From assembly GCF_001571285.1 (NCBI RefSeq), contig NZ_BCTM01000025.1:1-64000 (forward strand): a stretch of 64,000 nt of DNA. The letters are read 5' to 3'. Source of the DNA: Kluyvera cryocrescens NBRC 102467. Lineage in GTDB: Bacteria; Pseudomonadota; Gammaproteobacteria; Enterobacterales; Enterobacteriaceae. Under the pieces are notes generated by a model. That model was not told the DNA's origin, made no database searches, and saw only the letters and a list, made by a program, of their open reading frames with translations. Shown piece by piece: positions 40,024 to 47,382 of this stretch; position 1 is the stretch's first letter; every line of letters starts with the position of its first letter. A program made the position numbers and the translations under genes.

Positions 40024-40202
40024 CACTGTCCTGCCCCTCTATGTAACCATCCTCGAAAGTGGCTCAAGCATAGAGAATCCAGGCGTTGAAGAAATGTTAA
40101 CCCGGTCACAACTGATAGTAATGTCTGAACCGCCGCTTGATAAAATTTAAAACAGTGGTTTAGTAGTGAGATTAATGTCGGAAAAGTTTAAAAATATTGC
40201 AC

Positions 40203-41081
40203 ATGACTTCATCCTTGAATGCTGAGCATCTGGAGCTGATCACACTGAATGACACCGTCGCGTCATTCAGTCGCCTTTTTGCTAATACCGTGCGCTACCA
40301 TCACTGGCATCAATGTCTGGAAATTCTCTACGTTGAAGAGGGGTTTGGCGTGGTGATCGTGGATAATCGTCAGTACACCATGCGCCCCGGCCGGCTCTTT
40401 TTCTTCCCGCCGTTTACGCTGCATAAAATTATGGTCGATGAGAAGGCTCAGCACTGCTATCGGCGCACCATTATTCATGTCGATCAGCACGCAATTGCTA
40501 AACTTCTTCAGCATTTCCCCAATAATCACCACCGTCTGCAAGCGCTATCCGCACGCGGACGCCCGGCATTTGTTGCTGATTTGGCCGACGTTCATTCTCA
40601 TATCGATAATCTATTCAGTCTTTATGCCCGCACGGCCAACACTTCTGGGTTGAGCACCGAGCAGATAGCTACGATGCTGATGACGCTGTTCAGTATGCTA
40701 CCGCCGGTGCAGGAAAAAATGGCCGAACCCGAGCAGGGTATCGCCACACCGGTGATGTTCTGGATTGAGGAGAATTATCGGCTGAAGTTCAGCCTTGATG
40801 CGCTGGCGACAGAGTTAGGGAAATCACGCAGCTATCTGTCGCGCCGATTCCATGCCGAAACCGGAGAGCATATTCACGATTATCTCAATACCCTACGCCT
40901 GCGCCGCGCCTGTGAACTTCTGCTACACAGCGCGATACCAGTCAACGAAATTGCCTTACAGGTGGGGTTTTCCGAAGTGACCTACTTTATCAGTTCCTTT
41001 AAGAAGGGGATCGGCGAGACCCCCTTGCAGTACCGAAAAAATCATCTCCACATCAATTCGTTAGCGAAAAACCGACGGTAG
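40203..41081 (+). CDS. AraC-family regulator of the sugar locus
   Basis: This 292-residue AraC/XylS regulator has an N-terminal cupin sensing domain (about residues 10-150: YHHWHQCLEILYVEEGFGVV, then PGRLFFFPPFTLHKIM) and a C-terminal double helix-turn-helix (about 185-285: FSLDALATELGKSRSYLSRRFH and VNEIALQVGFSEVTYFISSFKKGIGETPLQYRK). It is divergent from the DUF2264-symporter-GH88 operon, with 179 bp between, and convergent with the first TRAP operon. It is the only regulator in the locus, so it probably activates the uronyl-oligosaccharide genes in response to a sugar breakdown product. I use the ATG at 40203; a TTG six bases earlier is possible. No strong ribosome-binding site is visible. 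Its last 21 bases overlap dctM of the first TRAP set. Confidence 0.85.
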   Translation: MTSSLNAEHLELITLNDTVASFSRLFANTVRYHHWHQCLEILYVEEGFGVVIVDNRQYTMRPGRLFFFPPFTLHKIMVDEKAQHCYRRTIIHVDQHAIAKLLQHFPNNHHRLQALSARGRPAFVADLADVHSHIDNLFSLYARTANTSGLSTEQIATMLMTLFSMLPPVQEKMAEPEQGIATPVMFWIEENYRLKFSLDALATELGKSRSYLSRRFHAETGEHIHDYLNTLRLRRACELLLHSAIPVNEIALQVGFSEVTYFISSFKKGIGETPLQYRKNHLHINSLAKNRR

Positions 41082-42350
41082 CCATAGCGAGATAATCGGG
41101 ATATAGGTAATCGCCACCAGCACAGCAAACAGCGCCAGATAGAATGGCAGCATCGATTTCACCACCTGTTCAATTTTGACCCCGCTCACCGCGCTGGCAA
41201 CAAACAGCACCGATCCAACCGGTGGCGTAATCAGGCCAATCCCCAAATTGGTCATCATGATGATGCCAAAATGGACCGGGTTGATTCCCAACTGAACAAC
41301 CACCGGTAGCAAAATAGGCGTCAGAATAAGGATCAGCGGCGCCATATCCATCAGGCAACCTAAAAGCAGCAGCATGACATTGATAATCAACAGAATGATG
41401 TATTTGTTATCCGATAACGTCAGCAGCGCGGCGGATATTTGCTGCGGCAAATCCACCAGCATCATTACGGAACCAAAGGCCGCAGCAAAGGCAATCAGCA
41501 CCATCACCATCGTCACCGTTTTAATCGTACGGTGAATCAGCTTAGGAAAGTCCCTGAACTTGTATTCACGATAGACAAAGAAGGTGACAAACATGGCCCA
41601 AATACAGGCGATTGCGCCCGATTCCGTCGGCGTAAAGAAGCCCGAGAGAATACCGCCGGAAATGATGACGATGGTGATCAGTCCCCAAATCGCATCTAAC
41701 GCAATTTTAACTTTGCGGCGACATTCCACCTTTGGCTCTTTGGGGTAGTTATTCTTGCGGGCAGAAAAAAGGCACAGCACAATCAAGGTACCGCAAAGTA
41801 CAAACGTCGGAATAATCCCGGCGAGGAACATCGCGGGGATCGTCACTGCCGCGGTGTTAGCCACAATGGCAAACAGCACCGAGTTATGGCTAGGCGGTAC
41901 CAGAATTGCCTGTACCGAGGCGCTTGCCGTTAGCACAGCACCAAAAGTCCGCGGATAGCCTTTACGTTCCATTTCAGGGATCAGTACCGAACCGATCGAT
42001 GCCGTATCAGCAACCGATGATCCAGAGATCGCGCCAAACAGCGTTGAAGCGAGAATATTGACCAACGCTAAGCCACCGCGGATCCAACCGACAAACAGCC
42101 CGGCAAAATCCACCAGCCTTCGCGCCATTCCCCCTTCCGCCATAATCGCCCCCGCAAAAACAAAGAACGGTACGGTCAGCAAATTTACGTTATCCGTACT
42201 GTGAAAAATGGTAATAATCAGGCCATCAAGAGAGAAATCGGCAAATACCGTCACAACCGCCGCCGTCAGGCCAACGGCATATGCCACCGGCATCCCTACC
42301 GCCATCAGCACAACAAAGGTTCCAACAAACACCAGCAACGTCATATCCAT
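41061..42350 (-). CDS. dctM: TRAP transporter large permease (first copy)
   Basis: This 429-residue inner-membrane protein is the DctM-type large subunit of a TRAP transporter, with about twelve hydrophobic helices. It forms the ion-coupled channel that moves an organic acid into the cell using sodium. Conserved segments are GSSVADTASIGSVLIPEM, SASVQAILVPPSHNSVLFAI and GIGLITPPVGSVLFVAS. The ATG at 42350 lies eight bases after AAGGAG, and a GTG directly before it is less likely. It lies 12 bases after dctQ. It strongly resembles the second copy (44195-45484). The 3' end overlaps the end of the AraC gene by 21 bases on the other strand. Confidence 0.93.
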   Translation of the reverse strand: MDMTLLVFVGTFVVLMAVGMPVAYAVGLTAAVVTVFADFSLDGLIITIFHSTDNVNLLTVPFFVFAGAIMAEGGMARRLVDFAGLFVGWIRGGLALVNILASTLFGAISGSSVADTASIGSVLIPEMERKGYPRTFGAVLTASASVQAILVPPSHNSVLFAIVANTAAVTIPAMFLAGIIPTFVLCGTLIVLCLFSARKNNYPKEPKVECRRKVKIALDAIWGLITIVIISGGILSGFFTPTESGAIACIWAMFVTFFVYREYKFRDFPKLIHRTIKTVTMVMVLIAFAAAFGSVMMLVDLPQQISAALLTLSDNKYIILLIINVMLLLLGCLMDMAPLILILTPILLPVVVQLGINPVHFGIIMMTNLGIGLITPPVGSVLFVASAVSGVKIEQVVKSMLPFYLALFAVLVAITYIPIISLWLPSVFR

Positions 42351-42362
42351 CACGCACGCTCC

Positions 42363-42911
42363 TTAATGACCCACCGTTGGTGAACCGTACTGCACCAGCT
42401 CTCGGCGCGTTTGCGGCCCACAGAGTAACTTTTCAATCACGAATAGCAGTGTGAAAAACGACCCTAATGGAATTGGCAGATGCGTAATGCCCGACGTCAG
42501 CAGCGGCAGTGATGGCACAATATCTTGCCAGGCATCGATACAACCTAAAATGCCCCATCGGATAATAAACAGGCAAGTCACCAGCATGGCCAGGTCGACG
42601 AAAAGCCGCAGCCCTTTTTTGGCACTATCGGGAATATGGTCAACCAACATCGTGATGGCAATATGTCCGCCTGCGCGATAGGCCGCCGCCGCGCCGACGA
42701 AGGAGAAAGTGATCATGCAGATTTGCGACAGCGGTTCCGGCCAACTGGTAGAGGCATACGGTAAAAAATCGAGCCAACCGGGAAAATCCGGCCGAAAGCG
42801 AGCATAAATACCGACCAGATAAATAAATGTCATAAATAGCAGACTCATTCCTGACAGCCAAATGCAGACGCGGTAAACCCCATCCATGAGTAGAATGTAT
42901 AAATTCTTCAT
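42363..42911 (-). CDS. dctQ: TRAP transporter small permease (first copy)
   Basis: This 182-residue DctQ-type protein has four hydrophobic helices (for example MSLLFMTFIYLVGIYARF near residue 20 and FVDLAMLVTCLFIIRWGIL near 105) and the family segment PLSQICMITFSFVGAAAAYRAG, with GGHIAITMLVD following. It pairs with DctM in the inner membrane and helps the substrate-binding protein dock. It lies between dctP (57 bp upstream) and dctM (12 bp downstream) in one operon. It is very similar to the second copy at 45496-46044. Confidence 0.92.
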   Translation of the reverse strand: MKNLYILLMDGVYRVCIWLSGMSLLFMTFIYLVGIYARFRPDFPGWLDFLPYASTSWPEPLSQICMITFSFVGAAAAYRAGGHIAITMLVDHIPDSAKKGLRLFVDLAMLVTCLFIIRWGILGCIDAWQDIVPSLPLLTSGITHLPIPLGSFFTLLFVIEKLLCGPQTRRELVQYGSPTVGH

Positions 42912-42968
42912 TGTCTCTCCGTAAAAATAAATAAAGGCAGACCAACGCCCCTGGCCTGCCTTAGAAAA

Positions 42969-43946
42969 CTACCGGGTATTCTGAATGGCCTGCATTAACG
43001 AGCTGAACTGCTGGCTATATTTTTCGCGTACCGGCGCGGTGGCATCCACAAACGGTTGTTTATCGACATCAATAAACTGGACGCCCTGCTGCTGCAGTTT
43101 ATTCGTGGATTTTTCCACATACTGGGCCCACAGGACGCGCTCTTCGGCCTGGGCCTCTTTAGCCAGTTTGGCAATTAACGCCTGGTCATCAGACGACAGC
43201 TTTGCCCATTTCTTTTTTGAAAACACCAACACTTCGGGAATCATAAAGTGCTCGGTTCTGTCGAAATATTGGGTGCCGGCAACCACATAGTTTTCCGTAT
43301 CAAAGGTCGGCTCGTTATTCTCCGCAGCATCAATCACACCGGTTTGCAGGCTCGCAAAAACATCACCGACGGCCAGCACGACAGGGTTAGCCCCCATGGC
43401 TTTGAAAGCATCAAGGCCAATCGGGTTATTTTGCAGACGAATTTTCACCCCCTTCAAATCAGCCAGCGTTTTCACCGGCTTTTTGGTAATCAGGCTTATC
43501 GAACCGGCATCCATCCATCCCAGAAATATCAGCCCAAGGTTGCTATCCGTAATTTTTTGTCCCAACTGCGTACCAACATCACCGTCCAGTACATGATGGA
43601 GATGATCCATATCGCGAAATACGAATGGCATATTGAAGACGCTGACTTCGGGAAGAATGCCGCCAACCGGCGCCATTGAGACTCGTAGAATATCAATGGC
43701 TCCGGCCCTCGCTTTCTCCAGCGTAGCCCCTTCATCCCCCATTTGCCCGCTGGGGAACATCTTTATCGACAGGCGTCCGTCGGTTTGTGCGCTAAGCTTG
43801 TCTCCCATATGAATCACCGCCGCCGTCGTGGGATAATCGGCCGGATGCACGTCGGAAGCGATAAATACCGTTTTGGCCATCGACACTGAAGATGCCATTA
43901 AAAGAGCAAGCGAAATAATCCCTGAAATTACATTTCTATTTTTCAT
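42969..43946 (-). CDS. dctP: TRAP periplasmic solute-binding protein (first copy)
   Basis: This 325-residue DctP-family binding protein has a signal peptide of about 24 residues (ISLALLMASSVSMA, then KTVFIASDV). It captures an acidic substrate in the periplasm. The family arginine that salt-bridges the substrate carboxylate lies in KGVKIRLQNNPIGLDAFK, and the conserved VFASLQTGVIDAAENN and FDTENYVVAGTQYF segments line the pocket. Homologues of this type bind uronates and related sugar acids, which would fit the neighbouring uronyl hydrolase, but the substrate is not proven. The start has no strong ribosome-binding site (AATAGGACAA upstream). It is the first gene of dctPQM copy one. Confidence 0.92.
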   Translation of the reverse strand: MKNRNVISGIISLALLMASSVSMAKTVFIASDVHPADYPTTAAVIHMGDKLSAQTDGRLSIKMFPSGQMGDEGATLEKARAGAIDILRVSMAPVGGILPEVSVFNMPFVFRDMDHLHHVLDGDVGTQLGQKITDSNLGLIFLGWMDAGSISLITKKPVKTLADLKGVKIRLQNNPIGLDAFKAMGANPVVLAVGDVFASLQTGVIDAAENNEPTFDTENYVVAGTQYFDRTEHFMIPEVLVFSKKKWAKLSSDDQALIAKLAKEAQAEERVLWAQYVEKSTNKLQQQGVQFIDVDKQPFVDATAPVREKYSQQFSSLMQAIQNTR

Positions 43947-44143
43947 AATTGTCCTATCAAATATATTTATAAAAAATGGGTTGTATTAATCAGCACCCCA
44001 TATATTCGCCAGTAAAACTATGCAAAAAGACGAAATGATTCTGTGATAGATAACCAAAAAGAAAAAGGATTTCAAATTAATAAAAAATGCGTTTGAAATA
44101 ATTAATTTATATTAATTAATATAAAATCATTTTCATAATAAAT
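43947..44143. other. AT-rich promoter region of first TRAP operon
   Basis: About 200 very AT-rich bases separate the terminator of the second TRAP operon from dctP of the first. They should hold the promoter of the first operon. Several TATA-like hexamers occur, so a single promoter cannot be picked by eye. It does not resemble the region upstream of the second operon. Confidence 0.45.
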
Positions 44144-44169
44144 AAAAAGAGGGACAAGTCCCTCTTTTT
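44144..44169 (-). terminator. Rho-independent terminator of second TRAP operon
   Basis: AAAAAGAGGGAC-TT-GTCCCTCTTTTT on the minus strand is a perfect 12-bp stem ending in a T run, 25 bases after the dctM stop. It insulates the two tandem TRAP operons. Confidence 0.85.
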
Positions 44170-44194
44170 ATTTATCGGACAACTCAGGCTCTAA

Positions 44195-45484
44195 CTAACG
44201 GAAATGCCCCGGTAACCACAACGAAATCATCGGGATATAGGTGATAATAATCAGCACCAGGAACAGCACGCAGTAGAACGGAATCATCGCCTTCACGACG
44301 GTTTCAATTTTCTGCCCGCTTACCGCGCTGGCGACAAACAGCACTGACCCCACCGGCGGCGTGATAAGCCCAATCCCCAGGTTCATCATCATGATGATGC
44401 CGAAGTGCACCGGATCAATACCCAATTGGACCACCACCGGTAGCAGGATCGGCGTCAGGATCAGGATCAGCGGTGCCATGTCCATCAGGCAGCCTAAGAG
44501 CAGTAGCATGATGTTGATAATCAGCAAGATAACGTACTTATTATCCGACAGAGATAGTAACGCAGCGGAGATCTCCTGCGGCAACCCCACCAGCGTCATC
44601 ACCGAACCAAAGGCGGCGGCAAAGGCAATCAACACCATTACCATGGTCACCGTTTTGATCGTACGGTGGATCAGTTTCGGGAAGTCTCTAAACTTGTATT
44701 CCCGGTAGATAAAGAACGTCACAAACATGGCCCAGATACAGGCGATGGCACCGGATTCGGTCGGCGTGAAAAAGCCGGAAAGGATCCCGCCGGAAATAAT
44801 GACGATGGTGATAAGCCCCCAGATAGCATCAGAGGCAATTTTCAACTTTCGTCTCAGCTCAACGCTCTCTTCCTTCGGATAGTTATTTCTGCGTGCGGCA
44901 ATCATACACATGATGATAAGCGTAAAGCAGAGCACCAGCGTGGGGATGATGCCGGCCAGGAACATCGCCGGGATGGTCACCGCCGCCGTATTCGCGACGA
45001 TGGCAAACAGCACCGAGTTATGGCTTGGTGGAACTAAAATCGCCTGCACTGACGCGCTGGCGGTCAGCACCGCGCCGAATGAGCGCGGATAGCCCTTACG
45101 CTCCATCTCAGGGATCAGTACCGATCCTATCGAGGCCGTATCGGCAACTGACGATCCTGAAATCGCACCAAACAGCGTTGAGGCCAGAATATTCACCAGC
45201 GAAAGTCCGCCGCGGATCCAGCCGACGAACAGCCCGGCAAAATCCACCAGCCTTCGCGCCATTCCCCCTTCGGCCATAATCGCCCCCGCAAAGACGAAAA
45301 AGGGAATGGTCAGGAGATTGACGTTATCGGTGCTGTGGAAAATGGTGATAATCAGACCATCCAGTGAGAAATCAGCAAATGCCGTGACCACGACAGCAGT
45401 CAACCCAACGGCATATGCCACCGGCATTCCCACCGCCATCAGCACGACGAAGGTCACCACAAATATAATCAGCGTTAAGTCCAT
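44195..45484 (-). CDS. dctM: TRAP transporter large permease (second copy)
   Basis: This 429-residue DctM-type permease is a close paralogue of the copy at 41061-42350, with the same conserved blocks (GSSVADTASIGSVLIPEM, VPPSHNSVLFAIVAN, LITPPVGSVLFVAS) and equal length. It forms the membrane channel of a second TRAP system. I start it at MDLTLIIF (ATG 45484), matching the first copy; a longer frame of 24 codons upstream overlaps dctQ and is not conserved. The ribosome-binding site is AAGGAG. It lies 11 bases after dctQ and is followed by a strong terminator. Differences from the first copy are spread through the membrane segments and loops. Confidence 0.93.
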   Translation of the reverse strand: MDLTLIIFVVTFVVLMAVGMPVAYAVGLTAVVVTAFADFSLDGLIITIFHSTDNVNLLTIPFFVFAGAIMAEGGMARRLVDFAGLFVGWIRGGLSLVNILASTLFGAISGSSVADTASIGSVLIPEMERKGYPRSFGAVLTASASVQAILVPPSHNSVLFAIVANTAAVTIPAMFLAGIIPTLVLCFTLIIMCMIAARRNNYPKEESVELRRKLKIASDAIWGLITIVIISGGILSGFFTPTESGAIACIWAMFVTFFIYREYKFRDFPKLIHRTIKTVTMVMVLIAFAAAFGSVMTLVGLPQEISAALLSLSDNKYVILLIINIMLLLLGCLMDMAPLILILTPILLPVVVQLGIDPVHFGIIMMMNLGIGLITPPVGSVLFVASAVSGQKIETVVKAMIPFYCVLFLVLIIITYIPMISLWLPGHFR

Positions 45485-45495
45485 GGGTGCGCTCC

Positions 45496-46044
45496 TTAGT
45501 GGCCGACTTTCGGCGAGCCGTACTGCACCAGTTCGCGGTGCGATTGCGAGCCGCACAGCAGTTTTTCAACCACGAACAGCAGCGTAAAGAACGATCCCAC
45601 CGGGATGGGCAGGTGCGTAATGCCGGAAGTCAGGAACGGTAACGACGGCACCACATCCTGCCAGGCATCCATACAACCAATAATTCCCCAGTGAATGATA
45701 AACAGGCATGTTGCCAGCATGGCCAGATCGACAAACACCGACAGCGTTTTTTTCATCCCCGGATTAATATGATCGACCAGCATCGTGATGGCGATATGGC
45801 TGCCCGCGCGATAGGCCGCAGCAGCCCCCACAAATGAGAAAGTGATCATACAGATCTGAGAAAGCGGCTCCGGCCAACTGGTTGAGGCATGCGGTAAAAA
45901 GCCCAGCCATTCGGGAAAATCAGGTCGAAAACGCGCGTAGATCCCCACCAGATAGATAAACGTCATAAATAAGAGGCTGATCCCTGACAGCCAAATACAG
46001 ATCCGATACACGCCATCCATGACCAGGACATAGATATTTTTCAT
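45496..46044 (-). CDS. dctQ: TRAP transporter small permease (second copy)
   Basis: This 182-residue DctQ-type small permease has four hydrophobic helices and equals the first copy in length. It keeps the same landmarks, including MTFIYLVGIYARFRPDFP, SWPEPLSQICMITFSFVG and the C-terminal SPKVGH. It couples the binding protein to the DctM channel. It lies 57 bases after dctP and 11 bases before dctM, nearly the same spacing as in the first operon, which supports origin by duplication of the entire operon. Confidence 0.92.
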   Translation of the reverse strand: MKNIYVLVMDGVYRICIWLSGISLLFMTFIYLVGIYARFRPDFPEWLGFLPHASTSWPEPLSQICMITFSFVGAAAAYRAGSHIAITMLVDHINPGMKKTLSVFVDLAMLATCLFIIHWGIIGCMDAWQDVVPSLPFLTSGITHLPIPVGSFFTLLFVVEKLLCGSQSHRELVQYGSPKVGH

Positions 46045-46101
46045 TGTTATCTCCAGATCAAAACGGGCAGACCGGCGTTCGCCGGCCTGCCGCCACGTGC
46101 A

Positions 46102-47079
46102 TTATTTGGTGTTCTGAATTTCCTGCATCAGCGTGCTGAACTGCTTACCGTACTTCTCACGCACCGGCGCGGTAGCCTCGATAAACGGCTTTTTATCTAC
46201 CGGAAGGAATTTCACCCCCTGGCTTTGCAGTCGCTGCTTCGATTTCTCGACATAGTCCGCCCACAGCACGCGCTCTTCGGCCTGGGCTTCTTTCGCCAGC
46301 TTCATGATAAGCGTCTGATCTTCCGGAGAGAGTTTGCTCCATTTACGCTTCGAGAAAGCCAGCACTTCCGGGATCATAAAGTGCTCGGTGAGGTCGAAAT
46401 ACTTGGTACCTGCCACCACGTAGTTTTCAGTATCAAAGGTCGGTTCGTTGTTTTCCGCCGCATCGATCACCCCGGTTTGCAGGCTGGCAAAAACATCCCC
46501 CACCGGCAAAACGATCGGGTTGGCACCTAAAGCTTTGAAAGTATCGAGACCGATTGGGTTATTTTGCAGGCGGATTTTTACCCCTTTCAGGTCATCCAGC
46601 GTGGTCACCGGCTTTTTGGTTATCAGGCTACGTGAGCCCGCATCCATCCAGCCGAGAAAAACCAGCCCAAGATTACTGTCGGAAATCTCCTGCGCCAGCT
46701 TCGTTCCCACATCGCCATCCAGCACCTTATGCTGATGGTCCATATCGCGGAAAACGAACGGCATATTAAAGACGCTCACCTGAGGAAGGATGCCACCCAC
46801 CGGTGACATAGAGACACGCAGAATATCGATAGCGCCAGCGCGCGTTTTTTCCAACGTGGTACTTTCATCCCCCATCTGCCCACTCGGGAACATCCGGATG
46901 GAAAGCCGGCCATCGGTTTGCGCGCTGAGCTTTTCCCCCATGTGGATCACCGCCGCGGTGGTCGGATAGTCGGCCGGATGCACATCAGACGCGATGAACA
47001 CCGTTTTTGCCATTGCCACCGCAGAGCCCATCAGTAACGAGAAAGATAAAACGCTTACTGCCAGTTTTCTTCTTAACAT
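46102..47079 (-). CDS. dctP: TRAP periplasmic solute-binding protein (second copy)
   Basis: This 325-residue DctP-type protein has a signal peptide (LAVSVLSFSLLMGSAVAMA) and a mature part very similar to the first copy, including the carboxylate-binding KGVKIRLQNNPIGLDTFK and VFASLQTGVIDAAENN segments. Between residues 25 and about 230 I count only some 25-30 differences by hand. Pocket-lining segments are nearly unchanged, so both may bind the same or very similar sugar acids; differences such as DAGSIS versus DAGSRS could shift specificity. It begins the second operon, transcribed from the region at 47080-47324, which contains a direct repeat. Confidence 0.92.
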   Translation of the reverse strand: MLRRKLAVSVLSFSLLMGSAVAMAKTVFIASDVHPADYPTTAAVIHMGEKLSAQTDGRLSIRMFPSGQMGDESTTLEKTRAGAIDILRVSMSPVGGILPQVSVFNMPFVFRDMDHQHKVLDGDVGTKLAQEISDSNLGLVFLGWMDAGSRSLITKKPVTTLDDLKGVKIRLQNNPIGLDTFKALGANPIVLPVGDVFASLQTGVIDAAENNEPTFDTENYVVAGTKYFDLTEHFMIPEVLAFSKRKWSKLSPEDQTLIMKLAKEAQAEERVLWADYVEKSKQRLQSQGVKFLPVDKKPFIEATAPVREKYGKQFSTLMQEIQNTK

Positions 47080-47324
47080 AGACGATTCTCTTTTGATTAA
47101 AGATAAATTTCACCATGCGAATCAATTGCCAGCACAGATTGACGTCCATGTTCAGAAGTATGTTTTATATCCAGCGGATGAATATGGTAGAAGTCATACA
47201 ACTAAAGTGTGACCTGTCATACCAAATTTTAAAATGGCATTTCATAAATCACAGAAGTTAGAATTGAATCGATTAATTTGCCTATGCAAAAGGCGATGAT
47301 GAGAAGTGGTCGCCGCGTTCCGGC
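47080..47324. other. Promoter region of second TRAP operon
   Basis: This AT-rich region of about 245 bases lies between dctP of the second TRAP operon and the parE terminator and should contain the TRAP promoter on the minus strand. A direct repeat, listed separately, is the only regulatory-looking sequence. No coding frame is convincing. Confidence 0.45.
47193..47224. promoter_or_regulatory. Direct repeat upstream of second TRAP operon
   Basis: GTCATACAA (47193-47201) and GTCATACCA (47216-47224) are spaced 23 bases start to start, about two helical turns, as expected for the half-sites of an AraC-type dimer. They lie roughly 115-145 bp upstream of the dctP start. I did not find the same motif upstream of the first TRAP operon or DUF2264. 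Confidence 0.35.
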
Positions 47325-47353
47325 AATAAAAAAGGAGACGCAAGCGTCTCCTT
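47325..47353 (-). terminator. Rho-independent terminator of parE operon
   Basis: On the minus strand AAGGAGACGC-TT-GCGTCTCCTT is followed by TTTTATTG, about 30 bases past the parE stop. It ends the nudF-yqiB-cpdA-yqiA-parE transcript. Confidence 0.85.
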
Positions 47354-47382
47354 ATAGGTAATGGCCTTTACTTTGCAAGGGA

